Positions 29,572-38,586 are shown, counted from the stretch's first letter. The stretch: 64,000 bases of DNA from Franconibacter pulveris DSM 19144 (GCA_000621185.1 KK211223.1:64001-128000); one strand, 5' to 3'. Notes: generated by a model from the sequence alone, not told the origin. A program made the numbers and translations.

Positions 29572-32118
29572 ATGAGCACGAGCAGCCGTTTTTTCTCCAG
29601 CGCCCGCGGGCGGCTGCTTTTCTTCAACCTGCTGGTGGTGGCGGTAACGCTGATGGTGAGCGGCGTGGCGGTGTTCGGCTTTCGTCACGCCAGCCAGCTT
29701 CAGGAACAGGTGCAGCAGCAGACCTTAAGCGACATGGGCGGCAGCCTGGCGCTTGCGCGCGATACGGCGAACGTGGCGACGGCGGCAGTGCGTCTCTCAA
29801 CGGTGGTGGGGGCGCTGGAGTACCAGAGCGAGGCGGCGCGCCTGAAGGCGACCCAGCAGGCGATGGAACAGTCGCTGCGACAGCTGGCCGACGCGCCGCT
29901 GGCGCAGCTCGAGCCGCGGCTGGTCGCCAGCATTATTCGCCGCAGCCTTGAACTGCAAAGCAGCGTCACCGGCATGCTGCAACGCGGCCAGCGCCGCCAT
30001 CTGGAACGCAACGCGCTGCTAAGCTCGCTCTACCAGAACCAGAGCTATCTGCGCCATCTTCAGTCTCTGAACGCGCCCGGCGCCGCGCAGCTAAACGAAA
30101 TGGACCGGCTGATTGAGGCGGCGATACGCACCCCTTCGCCAAAAGCCACCATTACGCAGTTAAATGACGTCATGGCGGCGCTGCCCGCTCGCGCTAACGA
30201 CCCGCTACAAAACGCTATCCTGCTGGACTTTAACCGCGAACTGCGCCGTCTGGCGCCGCTTTCGCAGGCGCTGGAAGAGAGCGATCTGGCGATAAGCTGG
30301 CACATGTACCACATCAAGGCGCTGGTCGCCTTCCTTAACGCCGACATCAACCAGTACGTACAGCGAGTGGCGCAGGAGTCGCAGGCGCGCACGGCGCAAA
30401 GCCACCGCGAGCTGCGCTCCATCATTCTCTTTATTACCGCCTTCGCCTTGCTGGCGCTGGTGATAACCGGCTTTGCGGGCTGGTATATCTATCGCAATCT
30501 GGGCACCAGCCTGGCGGCGATTTCTGGCGCGATGGCGCGGCTGGCGCGCGGCGAGCATGATGTCACGGTGCCCGCCCAGCAGCGGCGCGACGAGCTGGGC
30601 GAACTGGCGCGGGCGTTTAACGTCTTCGCCCGCAATACCGCTTCGCTGGAACACGCGTCACGGTTGCTTAAGGAGAAGAGCACCCAGCTTGAGACGACCT
30701 TCCACGCCATGCGCGACGGCTTTGCGCTCTTTGATAACCAGGGCGTGCTGGTGGTCTGGAACCCGCAATACCCGGTGCTGCTGGGGCTGGCGGCGGAGAA
30801 TTTGCAGCGCGGCATGCATTACCAGGCGCTGCTGCGCCAGGTTGCGCCGCAGCAGCCTTTACAGCCGGACGATCTCTTACGTCCGCGCCCAAAGCCGCAG
30901 GAGTTCCGGCTGGCGGACGGGCGCATTATCGAACTGCGTTTCAGCCCGGTGCCGGGGCGCGGCATGGTTAACGTGGTGCTGGATCGCACCGAGCGTAAAG
31001 GGCTTGAAGAGGCGCTGGCGCACAGCCAGAAAATGAAAGCGGTAGGACAGCTGACCGGCGGGCTGGCGCACGATTTCAACAACCTGCTGGCGGTGATTAT
31101 CGGCAGCCTTGAGCTCATTGCGCCAGGCACGCCGGATGCCCCACGCATCAACCGCGCCTTAAAAGCGGCGGAGCGCGGGGCGCAGCTCACGGCGCGGCTG
31201 CTGGCCTTTTCGCGCAAACAGTCGTTAAACCCCCGCTCGGTGGCGATGAAAACGCTGCTGGAAAACATTCAGGAGCTGATTCGTCACTCGCTGCCCGCTT
31301 CGATAACGCTTGAGATAGAAGCGCAGCAGCCGGCGTGGCCCGCCTGGATAGATGTTAACCAGCTGGAAAACGCGCTCATCAATCTGGTGATGAACGCCCG
31401 CGACGCGATGGAAGGGCGGGAAGGCGTCATTAAGCTGCGTACCTGGAACCAGCGCGTCACGCGCGGCGACGGGCGGCGGCAGGATATGGTGGCGCTGGAG
31501 GTTATCGACAGCGGCTGCGGCATGTCGGCGGAGGTAAAAGCGCAGGTCTTCGAGCCCTTTTTCACGACCAAGCCCACCGGCAGCGGCAGTGGGCTGGGAC
31601 TTTCTATGGTTTACGGTTTTGTGCGCCAGTCCGGCGGGCGGGTAGAAATTGAGAGCGCGCCGGGTCAGGGCACCACCGTGCGTTTGCAACTGCCGCGCGC
31701 GCCTGCGCAGGCGGTGGAGGATAACCGCATCGAAAGCGCCCAGCGCGCCTGGGGCGACGATCGACTGGCGCTGGTGCTGGAGGATGAGCCAGACGTTCGC
31801 CAGACGCTGTGCGAGCAACTTCACCAGCTCGGCTGGCTGACGCTGGAGGCGGGAAACGGCGAGGAGGCGAAGCAGATGCTCGACAACGTGCCCGACATCC
31901 ATCTGTTTATCAGCGACCTGATGCTGCCGGGACGCTTCAGCGGGGCGGACGTGATGCATTACGCCCGCGAGCGTTATCCTCACCTGCAACTCCTGCTGAT
32001 AAGCGGCCAGGATTTGCGCCCGGCTAACCCGCCCCGACTGCCCGACGTCGCGCTGCTGCGTAAGCCTTTCACCCGTGAGGCGCTGGCGCGGGCGCTGCGT
32101 GAGGGCGAGGTGAGATAA
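29572..32118 (+). CDS. Hybrid histidine kinase with C-terminal receiver
   Basis: 848 residues. Membrane segment about 17-37; periplasmic helical sensor about 40-282 (TorS-like length and helical character); second membrane segment about 284-304; HAMP about 307-360; PAS-like domain about 365-475; HisKA with His500 (GGLAHDFNNLL); HATPase with N-box Asn608 (INLVMNARDAM), G1 DSGCGM and G2 GSGSGLGLSMV near 670; receiver about 730-845 with Asp782 (ISDLMLPG) and Lys831. No Hpt domain. Divergent from the sugar operon. Probably senses the sugar or its binding protein and signals to the regulator at 22359-23090; this pairing is inferred. Confidence 0.88.
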   Translation: MSTSSRFFSSARGRLLFFNLLVVAVTLMVSGVAVFGFRHASQLQEQVQQQTLSDMGGSLALARDTANVATAAVRLSTVVGALEYQSEAARLKATQQAMEQSLRQLADAPLAQLEPRLVASIIRRSLELQSSVTGMLQRGQRRHLERNALLSSLYQNQSYLRHLQSLNAPGAAQLNEMDRLIEAAIRTPSPKATITQLNDVMAALPARANDPLQNAILLDFNRELRRLAPLSQALEESDLAISWHMYHIKALVAFLNADINQYVQRVAQESQARTAQSHRELRSIILFITAFALLALVITGFAGWYIYRNLGTSLAAISGAMARLARGEHDVTVPAQQRRDELGELARAFNVFARNTASLEHASRLLKEKSTQLETTFHAMRDGFALFDNQGVLVVWNPQYPVLLGLAAENLQRGMHYQALLRQVAPQQPLQPDDLLRPRPKPQEFRLADGRIIELRFSPVPGRGMVNVVLDRTERKGLEEALAHSQKMKAVGQLTGGLAHDFNNLLAVIIGSLELIAPGTPDAPRINRALKAAERGAQLTARLLAFSRKQSLNPRSVAMKTLLENIQELIRHSLPASITLEIEAQQPAWPAWIDVNQLENALINLVMNARDAMEGREGVIKLRTWNQRVTRGDGRRQDMVALEVIDSGCGMSAEVKAQVFEPFFTTKPTGSGSGLGLSMVYGFVRQSGGRVEIESAPGQGTTVRLQLPRAPAQAVEDNRIESAQRAWGDDRLALVLEDEPDVRQTLCEQLHQLGWLTLEAGNGEEAKQMLDNVPDIHLFISDLMLPGRFSGADVMHYARERYPHLQLLLISGQDLRPANPPRLPDVALLRKPFTREALARALREGEVR

Positions 32119-32196
32119 CGATTTGAGAATCCTCCGCTTCAGAACGCGGCGGGGTTTTAGCAAAGTCACAGGCAGTCAACCGCTGAGACCGACGCT

Positions 32197-32559
32197 ATGA
32201 ACCGTTCTCTTCTCGCCCTGTTTTTTTGCGCGCTTTTGCCAGGCCAGATGGGCCTCGCTCGCGCTGATAACCTCGACAATATCCTTAATGACACGGTGAA
32301 CTCGATATCACAGGCGATTAACGACGCTTATACGCCTGCCGACGAGCGCTACGACGACGACCGCCGCCGCAATGATGAAGACCGCCGGGACGACGAAGAT
32401 TACCGCCGCAGCGATGAAGCGCGCCGCCAGTATGAGGATCGCCGCCGCCAGCTTGAAGACCGCCGTCGGCAGCTGGATGACCGCCAGCGCCAGCTGGATG
32501 ACGATCGCCGTCAGCTTGAGCGCGAGGCGCGTCGTCTTGAAGAGGAGTATGACCGTTAA
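32197..32559 (+). CDS. yjdP: YjdP, secreted charged helical repeat protein
   Basis: 120 residues (E. coli YjdP about 109). Signal peptide about 1-23 ending ARA-D; mature N-terminal LDNILNDTVNSISQAINDAY, then a highly charged region with seven-residue periodicity (DRRRQLE-DRRRQLD-DRQRQLD-DDRRQLE), predicted to be a long single alpha helix. Periplasmic or surface protein of unknown function. As in E. coli it lies at the phnP end of the phn locus, but here two extra genes separate them. Confidence 0.88.
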   Translation: MNRSLLALFFCALLPGQMGLARADNLDNILNDTVNSISQAINDAYTPADERYDDDRRRNDEDRRDDEDYRRSDEARRQYEDRRRQLEDRRRQLDDRQRQLDDDRRQLEREARRLEEEYDR

Positions 32560-32560
32560 T

Positions 32561-32902
32561 TTACGCTGAGCGAGAAGGGGATAACCCAAGCGCCGCAGGC
32601 ACCGTTGCGTTCAGAATGTCGATAAGCTCGGCGGACATGAACAGATAATCGTCAGGAATATCGAGCACATGCAGCGGCTTATGCTCAATGAGCCGACGCC
32701 AGTCGGCGACAAGCCGCTGTTTGTGCTTTTGCTCCATCACGCAAATGACGTCGGCCCATTTGAGAAGCTCTGCCGTGACGACATTCCTGGCATGGCGGCT
32801 GGTGCCGGCGGAGCGGGCGCAAAGGCCCGGATAACGGCGGAACAGCTGTTCCGCCGTGGGGCTTCGCCATTGATTACGGCTGCAAATAAACAGGACATTC
32901 AT
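32561..32902 (-). CDS. CxxxxxR tyrosine-phosphatase-like protein
   Basis: 113 residues starting MNVLFICSRNQWRSPTAEQLF. Cys7 and Arg13 in C-SRNQW-R-S match the C(X5)R(S/T) phosphate loop of low-molecular-weight protein tyrosine phosphatases and arsenate reductases; LDIPDDY near residue 80 supplies the general-acid Asp region. The SRNQWRSPTAE version marks a shorter predicted-phosphatase family than classical LMW-PTPs. Start ATG at 32902 overlaps the upstream small ORF by 29 bp and has a weak ribosome binding site, suggesting coupled translation. Stop lies 1 bp from the convergent yjdP stop. Substrate unknown. Confidence 0.8.
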   Translation of the reverse strand: MNVLFICSRNQWRSPTAEQLFRRYPGLCARSAGTSRHARNVVTAELLKWADVICVMEQKHKQRLVADWRRLIEHKPLHVLDIPDDYLFMSAELIDILNATVPAALGLSPSRSA

Positions 32903-33125
32903 TAACGAGGCTGTACTCTTCCAGGCCTTCGCGCGCAAGTTGCTTGTTGGTGATGCGCGGGTAGGACATTCCCAGTTGCGCCGCGCGGGCAAGCTTGCAG
33001 GAACGAAGATAAAGCATCTTCCACTGCTTTTCGCCGCGAAAACGCTGCAGGGCGGTGTGAACATCTCGGGACTGGTTGCGCTGCTTTTGGCTAAGCCGCC
33101 AGGCCCGCGTACGGGATTTTTCCAT
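32874..33125 (-). CDS. Small basic protein upstream of phosphatase
   Basis: 83 residues, unrecognised. Strongly basic (SRTRAWRLSQKQRNQSRD at the N-terminus; KQWKMLYLRSCKLARAAQ in the middle), no membrane segment or signal. Two adjacent ATGs exist (33128, 33125); the second has AGAGAG at better spacing. Its 3' end overlaps the phosphatase gene by 29 bp in another frame, so the two form an operon; possible nucleic-acid binder or phosphatase partner, but that is a guess. TATTAT around 33164-33169 could be its -10 element. Confidence 0.6.
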   Translation of the reverse strand: MEKSRTRAWRLSQKQRNQSRDVHTALQRFRGEKQWKMLYLRSCKLARAAQLGMSYPRITNKQLAREGLEEYSLVNECPVYLQP

Positions 33126-33233
33126 CATTTTCTCTCTGGTCAGATTTATCGGGTTCAGCAGCCGCGATAATACAGAGAGGCTAAGCGGGGGCCATTTTAA
33201 CGCAGCGTGATGAGAAATCACCCCCCTTTTTTG

Positions 33234-33992
33234 TTAGTCCAGCGCTATCACCATGCCGTCGTAACCCGCCTCGAAGCCCGCAGGCAGCGGGTTGCGCATC
33301 ATCCAGACGTCGAACTGGTGGCTGATGTGAGTCAACACCACGCGCGGGCAGCGGATCTGCTCGTTAAGCGCAATCACCGTATTAAGATCGCAATGGTTAG
33401 CCGGCGTCTGCGGGCGCGGTTCATGGCTGCAGTCGATGACCATCACGTCGGGGCGACTGGCCTGTAAAAACTTCAGTGATTTTTCCGGCAGCCCGGCGGT
33501 GTCGGAAAGCCAGGCCACGCGGCTGTGGGCGCTCTCCAGCAGGTAGCCGAACGTCAGTTTAGAGTGAATCAGCGGCACAGGCGTCACCTGTAGCCCCTGT
33601 AAATCAAAAACCACAAACGGCTCGACGGTATGGCTGAAATCCAGCACGCCGGGGTGTTTGAATATATCGTCGCAGCCTGCCTCATCGGGCGGGCCGTAGA
33701 CCGGGATTTTCTCTCCCACGCCCCAGCGCAGCGTGAATAACCCCTGCACGTGATCCATGTGGTAATGGGTTAGCAGAAACTGGCGAAAGCCGCCCGGTTG
33801 CCAGCGCGCCATGATATCCGTCATGCCCGCATCGAGCAGCGTAACCGCCTCATTAAACTTCACTACCGCGCTACAGGGCTGACGGCGATGCTGGGGCTCG
33901 GCGTGCGCCCGCTCGCAGGCGGCGCAGCGGCAGCCCCAGACGGGCACCAGCTGCGCGCCGCCCGTCCCGGTCAGCGTTATCGTCAGGCTCAT
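33234..33992 (-). CDS. phnP: PhnP, phosphoribosyl cyclic phosphodiesterase
   Basis: In E. coli PhnP opens 5-phosphoribosyl 1,2-cyclic phosphate, the product of C-P lyase, to ribose 1,5-bisphosphate. 252 residues, as in E. coli. Metallo-beta-lactamase fold: structural zinc cysteines in WGCRCAAC near 20-26, [12 protein letters not shown] (H-x-H-x-D-H) near 75-83, DCSHEPRP near 185 and THISHQFD near 220. Ribosome binding site AAGGAGG. Follows phnO by 9 bp. Notable because the lyase that makes its substrate is not encoded here. Confidence 0.96.
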   Translation of the reverse strand: MSLTITLTGTGGAQLVPVWGCRCAACERAHAEPQHRRQPCSAVVKFNEAVTLLDAGMTDIMARWQPGGFRQFLLTHYHMDHVQGLFTLRWGVGEKIPVYGPPDEAGCDDIFKHPGVLDFSHTVEPFVVFDLQGLQVTPVPLIHSKLTFGYLLESAHSRVAWLSDTAGLPEKSLKFLQASRPDVMVIDCSHEPRPQTPANHCDLNTVIALNEQIRCPRVVLTHISHQFDVWMMRNPLPAGFEAGYDGMVIALD

Positions 33993-34001
33993 AGCGCCTC
34001 C

Positions 34002-34436
34002 TTACAGCGGTTTGGTGAAGCGAAAATGGCTCTGCGTGTAACCTTCGCGCTGATAAAAACGGTGCGCGTCCACACGCGTTACGTTGGTGGAAAGCTCCGT
34101 CATCTCTGCGCCCGCTTCCCTGGCCTGCGCTTCCGCCCAGGCGAGCAACTGGCTGCCCACGCCGAGGCCGCGCGCCTGCGGCATGACCACCAGCTCCTGA
34201 ATTTCGCCAATCCAGTTCACATGGTGCAGATGAAACTGCAAATGCAAGCCAATCATGCCCACCACCTCGCCGTCGCGCTGCGCCAGCTGATAGCGCAGGT
34301 TCGGGTCGCTCAGATTGGCCGTAAAGCCGACGATAAACGCATGGCGATCAAAAGCATGCTGCTTTAATTCGCAAATCAGGGCGTAAACGGCGTCGCTGTC
34401 TTCCGTTGTCGCGCGGCGAAGTTCACAGACTGGCAT
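34002..34436 (-). CDS. phnO: PhnO, aminoalkylphosphonate N-acetyltransferase
   Basis: GNAT-family enzyme that acetylates aminoalkylphosphonates (and 1-aminoethyl-type compounds) with acetyl-CoA. 144 residues, as in E. coli. Acetyl-CoA loop [19 protein letters not shown] (R/QxxGxG/A) near 90-105 and C-terminal [17 protein letters not shown] are conserved. Start ATG 34436 has CAGGAG upstream; the 13-codon extension is not conserved. In E. coli it sits between phnN and phnP; here phnH lies upstream. Confidence 0.96.
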   Translation of the reverse strand: MPVCELRRATTEDSDAVYALICELKQHAFDRHAFIVGFTANLSDPNLRYQLAQRDGEVVGMIGLHLQFHLHHVNWIGEIQELVVMPQARGLGVGSQLLAWAEAQAREAGAEMTELSTNVTRVDAHRFYQREGYTQSHFRFTKPL

Positions 34437-34546
34437 AGCGGGCTCCTGGGAACGGGTTCTCGGACGGGTTAGCAAAGTGTCGACTGACTGTAGCAGAGCG
34501 CCGTCCGTTGCACCTGCGCCAGAATGCTTATTAAAGGCTACCAGTA

Positions 34547-35131
34547 TTAGCAGGCTTCCACATGCGCAGCGCGAGGAATGGCCAGCAGGCGGTCGCCGCA
34601 GGTGAGGATAAGATCCAGACCGAGCGAAAGGGCATGGGGAAATTCATCAAGCATATGGATAACGCTTTGCGGCAGTTGTGGGGCCACCATGCGCTCTTCG
34701 GCGATGCCCGCGCCGGTCAGGCGCAGCATGCGCCCGCCGCTCAGGCTCGCCACCTGCATAATGAGCGTAATGCCGTTCCCGCAGGCGCTGGCGTTGTGCT
34801 GTGAAAGCGTCATCAGCACCTCGGCGTTCAGGGTCTCATCCGCTACGGCGAACTGGGCTTGCTCAGGCGCGTTGCACAGCGGGGCGCCAGTATGAAGACG
34901 CAGATGCTGACGCACCTTGTCGTTAGCGAAAGGCGCGGCGAGCCAGACCGGCGTGGCGTCATCGGTAAGCGTCAGTAAAAGGCTGCTGGTGGCGATGCCA
35001 AGCGGCTGCCAGCCGTGGCTTACCTGTGAAAGCGAAACAATGACGCCCGGCTCGCTCATCGCTTTTAGCAGGCGACGAAAGCTGTGTTGTGCATCATGAA
35101 GGGCAGAAGAGGGATCAGTGGTTAGCGTCAT
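34547..35131 (-). CDS. phnH: PhnH, C-P lyase core subunit
   Basis: Subunit of the PhnGHIJ carbon-phosphorus lyase core (PLP-transferase-like fold without PLP). 194 residues, as in E. coli, with intact [23 protein letters not shown] N-terminus, [27 protein letters not shown] near 135 and C-terminal [25 protein letters not shown] at 35131 with CGGAGA upstream. Although full length and apparently under selection, its partners phnG, phnI and phnJ are not in the window, so it cannot form the known complex from this locus. Confidence 0.95.
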   Translation of the reverse strand: MTLTTDPSSALHDAQHSFRRLLKAMSEPGVIVSLSQVSHGWQPLGIATSSLLLTLTDDATPVWLAAPFANDKVRQHLRLHTGAPLCNAPEQAQFAVADETLNAEVLMTLSQHNASACGNGITLIMQVASLSGGRMLRLTGAGIAEERMVAPQLPQSVIHMLDEFPHALSLGLDLILTCGDRLLAIPRAAHVEAC

Positions 35132-35158
35132 GCAATTTCTCCGCGCATCGGCGCAACG

Positions 35159-35185
35159 AAAAAAGCCCAGCGGCGTTGGCCGGGC
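35159..35185 (-). terminator. Intrinsic terminator between phnF and phnH
   Basis: Minus strand GCCCGGC-CAACGCC-GCTGGGC followed by TTTTTT, lying exactly where phnG is expected. It would separate phnF from phnH transcription. Confidence 0.65.
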
Positions 35186-35253
35186 GACAAAAGGCACACA
35201 GAAAGAAAACAGCGGGGCGCTTTGCGCGCGGCGCGCAGGGTAAGGGAGCTGGC

Positions 35254-35979
35254 TCATTCATGTTCCATCGTAAATTCAATCATGTCGGCGCGGTTAAGGC
35301 TGACGGAATACTCCGCCGCCTGTGCGTCGCCCGCACGGTGGTTGAGCGTGCGCACGCAGAGGATCGGCGACAGAGTGGGGATTTCGAGCCAGCGGCTCTC
35401 TTTCGCCTGGGCCGGACGGGCGCTGATGCGTGTTTGGGTGCGACGCAGCGCCACGCCCAGGCGCTCCTGAAGAAAATCATGCAGCGAACCGCTGGCGAAC
35501 TGCTGTAGCGCAGGCCACCAGTGCAGCTCGGCGAAATAGTGGTCGATGACGCATATCGCCACGCCGTTTACCCGGCGCAGGGTGCGCAGATGAATAACGT
35601 TTTCACCTTCTGCAACGCCAAGCGCCTCGGCGACGATGGCGGAAGCGGGACGTAGCACCGCCAGCAGCCGCTCGCTGGTGGGATGACTGCCTTGCTCGAG
35701 CAAATTCTGGCTAAAGCGCGTACGGGCGTTGAGCGGGTAATCGAACGGACGCATCAGCACCAGCACGCCGACGCCCTGGCGGCGCTGCACCCAGCCGCGC
35801 TCGACCAGCTCATCAATAGCGCGGCGCAAGGTATGGCGGTTTACCTGATAATGAGCGGCAAGCTGGCTTTCCGCAGGCAGATAGTCGCCGCAACGGTAAT
35901 GGCGCAGCTCCTGCTCAAGCCGGGCGGCAATCTCCTGGTAGCGCGTGGGAAAGCTGGTCGGATGTCTGGATAAGTACAT
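35254..35979 (-). CDS. phnF: PhnF, GntR/HutC-family regulator
   Basis: Predicted repressor of phosphonate genes. 241 residues, as in E. coli. N-terminal winged helix-turn-helix ([40 protein letters not shown], about 33-72); C-terminal UTRA effector domain (about 95-238) ending [22 protein letters not shown] at 35979 gives [25 protein letters not shown]; a 69-codon upstream extension is rejected as not conserved. First gene of what remains of the phn cluster. Confidence 0.95.
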   Translation of the reverse strand: MYLSRHPTSFPTRYQEIAARLEQELRHYRCGDYLPAESQLAAHYQVNRHTLRRAIDELVERGWVQRRQGVGVLVLMRPFDYPLNARTRFSQNLLEQGSHPTSERLLAVLRPASAIVAEALGVAEGENVIHLRTLRRVNGVAICVIDHYFAELHWWPALQQFASGSLHDFLQERLGVALRRTQTRISARPAQAKESRWLEIPTLSPILCVRTLNHRAGDAQAAEYSVSLNRADMIEFTMEHE

Positions 35980-36157
35980 GGTCAACAGTGCCTCATGGTC
36001 GTACCGAAAAAGACCGGGGCCGCCAGCGAACATGTCTGGCTCGGCCATGAAAGTAGGCTGACCGCAGAAGATGACGATTAAATGAAACTCAGGTTGCAGC
36101 GCAGTGAAGCATCGCGTTCGCCAGTAAAAAGGGTCGCAGAGCGACCCGTTGAAGAGG

Positions 36158-37702
36158 TTAGCGGAACACCGCCACCGCGTCGGCAAGCCGCGTCGCCTGG
36201 CGCTTCACGGTCGCCGAGGCGTGCGCCCCTTGCTCAACCAGCGTGGCGTTCTGCTGGGTGATGTCATCCAGCTCATCCACGGCGCGGGTAAGCTCATTCA
36301 GCCCCTGCGCCTGATGGGCGGTGGCGTCGCTTATCTGCGCAATCAGGCCGCTGACGTTTTTCACCTGCTCGACGATTTCGCGCATGGTCTGGCCTGCCTC
36401 CTGCACATGCACCGCGCCGGACTGCACTTTATCGGCGCTGGCCTCTATTAACTGGCGAATATTGCTGGCGGCGGTGGCGCTGCGGCTGGCGAGGCTTCGC
36501 ACTTCGCCCGCCACCACCGCGAACCCTTTACCCTGTTCGCCTGCGCGGGCGGCTTCAACGGCGGCGTTAAGCGCGAGAATATTGGTCTGGAAGGCGATGC
36601 TGTCGATAAGCGTGGTAATACTGTTGATTTCCGCCGTGCTGGCGGCTATCTGGTCCATGGTGGCGATAAGCGTGTGCATCGCCTCGCCGCCATTTTGCGC
36701 CGCCATACGGGCGCGGCGAGAGAGGGCGTTTGCCTCCTGCGCGGTTTCGGTATTGCTCTGCACGGTGCCCGACATCTGGTTCATGGTCGCGAGCGTCTGC
36801 TGAACGTTAACCGCGGTCTGCCGGGTGCGTTCATTGAGCTCCTCATTGCCCTGCGCCAGCCGGTCGCTGCCGTTACGCACGCAGTGAACCTGGCTTGAGA
36901 CGTCGTTAATCAGCCAGCGGAACATCAACCCCAGTTGGCTGATAGCGCGCAGCATCACGCCAGTTTCATCGGCGCGTTGCATATGCTCCACGCTATGGCT
37001 GGCGCCCGTGGCGACACGCAACGCCTGCTGGCACACTTTTTCCATTGGACGGATGATTTGCGCTTCCAGCCACACCCCCAGCAGCAGCGTCGCCAGCAGC
37101 TGGCCGCCAAGCAGCAGGCCCGTCAGGTGAAGCGGCAAGTTCGCCCACCAGAGCGCCAGCGCGCTTGCCGCCAGCAGCATCAGCAGCGGCGCGCGTAGCC
37201 GCCAGCGCAGCGACAGCGTTCTCAACGGCGCAAGCAGCGCGGCAGGACCGCGGCGCGCCAGCAGGCCGCGATGAAAGCGCCAGCCCTTTAGCTGACCGGC
37301 ATTCATCGCCCGGTAAATTCCCTGCGCTTTCTCAATCTCCTCACGGCTGGCTTTGGTGCGAATCGACATAAAGCCCTGCGTCTGGTTATCGCGTACGATC
37401 GGAATAGCGTTCGCCCGCACCCAGTAGAAATCGCCATTTTTGCGGCGGTTCTTCACAAGCCCCGTCCAGGGCTCGCCTCTTTTCAGCGTTTCCCACATAT
37501 CGACAAAAACCTGTGCGGGCATATCAGGATGGCGTACCACATTGTGCGGCTGTCCGATAAGTTCGTCGCGGTCGAACCCACTCGCTTCAACAAAGCTGTC
37601 ATTGGTATAGGTGATATAGCTTTGGGTATCGGTGGTCGACATTAATGTTGCGTGGTCTTCAAGGATATATTCTATATCGGTAACGAAAGGGTGCTTGCGC
37701 AT
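36158..37702 (-). CDS. Aer-like PAS chemoreceptor
   Basis: 514 residues with the layout of E. coli Aer (aerotaxis/redox receptor). N-terminal FAD-type PAS domain about 10-120 ([53 protein letters not shown]); F1/membrane anchor hydrophobic hairpin about 165-210; HAMP about 212-265; signalling domain with hairpin tip [32 protein letters not shown] near 385-415. No C-terminal NWETF pentapeptide. ATG at 37702. A good sigma28 promoter lies upstream, so it is expressed with flagellar late genes. Located beside phnF, not at the usual aer locus, so possibly a paralogue. Confidence 0.9.
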   Translation of the reverse strand: MRKHPFVTDIEYILEDHATLMSTTDTQSYITYTNDSFVEASGFDRDELIGQPHNVVRHPDMPAQVFVDMWETLKRGEPWTGLVKNRRKNGDFYWVRANAIPIVRDNQTQGFMSIRTKASREEIEKAQGIYRAMNAGQLKGWRFHRGLLARRGPAALLAPLRTLSLRWRLRAPLLMLLAASALALWWANLPLHLTGLLLGGQLLATLLLGVWLEAQIIRPMEKVCQQALRVATGASHSVEHMQRADETGVMLRAISQLGLMFRWLINDVSSQVHCVRNGSDRLAQGNEELNERTRQTAVNVQQTLATMNQMSGTVQSNTETAQEANALSRRARMAAQNGGEAMHTLIATMDQIAASTAEINSITTLIDSIAFQTNILALNAAVEAARAGEQGKGFAVVAGEVRSLASRSATAASNIRQLIEASADKVQSGAVHVQEAGQTMREIVEQVKNVSGLIAQISDATAHQAQGLNELTRAVDELDDITQQNATLVEQGAHASATVKRQATRLADAVAVFR

Positions 37703-37750
37703 AATTTCATCCGTTGGAGCTTAATCCATCAATTCTGATCGTTACTTTTA

Positions 37751-37777
37751 TTTTCGGCGGGAAATTACAGCGCTTTA
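37751..37777 (-). promoter_or_regulatory. Sigma28 (FliA) promoter of Aer-like gene
   Basis: Minus strand TAAA (37774-37777), exactly 15 bp, then GCCGAAAA (37751-37758), against consensus TAAA-N15-GCCGATAA. 49 bp upstream of the start codon. Confidence 0.75.
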
Positions 37778-37905
37778 GCCTGGCGGAAAAATTTGTTTTG
37801 CACGGGGCGGTGTCAGTAAATAAAATGGTATTTCAATTTAAGTGCTGGTAATTAAAATTTAAGCGGTAATTTAATCTGTTGATTGCAAACGAATTTATGT
37901 GAAAC

Positions 37906-37924
37906 TGCCGTAGCGGCATTTTTT
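37906..37924 (+). terminator. Orphan intrinsic terminator
   Basis: TGCCG-TAG-CGGCA followed by TTTTTT on the plus strand. No plus-strand gene ends upstream, so it may end a short non-coding RNA starting in the 37780-37880 region. Confidence 0.6.
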
Positions 37925-38216
37925 GGGCGTGAATAAGAAGCTAGCATAGCTTTAATAATGTTTTTATACAGCATAAAAAAGAAATAAATTACCTGAAAGA
38001 GGCGTGATTCTGATCGCACAATTAACCCGATACCGTCAGAGTTCTCTTTTTTTATGTGAATGAGTTTCTGCGGAAATAGACTCGCTATTGGCGGCAAATA
38101 AACAGAAAATGCTGAGGCAGACGAGGATTTATAGTCAGTTCAGCCCCTTACGTCAGGTTGTTGTACCAGCGGGCTATAGCGAGCGGGGAAGAGGGCGTGC
38201 AGGCGCAGCGAAAGGG

Positions 38217-38247
38217 CGAAAAAGCGCCCTGCGCAAGGCAGGGCGGG
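38217..38247 (-). terminator. Intrinsic terminator of yjdM
   Basis: Minus strand GCCCTGC-CTTGC-GCAGGGC followed by GCTTTTTCG, just after the yjdM stop. Confidence 0.75.
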
Positions 38248-38250
38248 GCG

Positions 38251-38586
38251 TCAGCTTTTTTTCACAAACTCAGACTTGAGCTTCATGGGGCCAAAGCCCT
38301 CGATTTTGCAATCAATATTATGGTCGCCTTCCACCAGGCGAATGTTTTTCACCTTTGTGCCGATTTTCAGCATCGAAGAGCTGCCTTTTACCTTGAGATC
38401 TTTGATTACGGTAACGCTGTCGCCGTCGGCAAGCAGATTGCCGTTCGCGTCCTTCACGATAAGCGCGTCGCTTTCAGCTGCGGCTTCGTCGGGTTGCCAC
38501 TCATGGCCGCATTCCGGGCAAACGTACAGACCGTTGTCTTCGTAGGTGTACTCAGACTGGCACTCAGGGCAGTGGGGTAGTGACAT
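38251..38586 (-). CDS. yjdM: YjdM (PhnA), zinc-ribbon protein
   Basis: 111 residues, same as E. coli. N-terminal zinc ribbon CPEC...CPEC (residues 6-9 and about 23-26), then the conserved PhnA/YjdM domain [64 protein letters not shown]. Cytosolic, function unknown; once named for phosphonate genes because of its position, but not required for phosphonate use. Single gene with its own terminator. Confidence 0.96.
   Translation of the reverse strand: MSLPHCPECQSEYTYEDNGLYVCPECGHEWQPDEAAAESDALIVKDANGNLLADGDSVTVIKDLKVKGSSSMLKIGTKVKNIRLVEGDHNIDCKIEGFGPMKLKSEFVKKS

Larger units (their letters stand above)
37778..38250. other. Intergenic region Aer-like gene / yjdM
   Basis: No credible gene; an 81-codon minus frame at 37852-38097 has no family resemblance. 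Contains an AT-rich stretch, a terminator-like hairpin at 37906-37924 (TGCCG-TAG-CGGCA then TTTTTT on plus) with no gene upstream of it on that strand, and the yjdM terminator at 38217-38247. Confidence 0.5.

Noticed and set aside
37852..38097. 81-codon minus-strand frame upstream of the Aer-like gene
   Set aside because: AT-rich non-coding composition, overlaps the orphan terminator, no recognisable domain.
38251..38586. yjdM (phnA) as part of a working phosphonate pathway
   Set aside because: Historical name only; the family is not needed for C-P bond cleavage.
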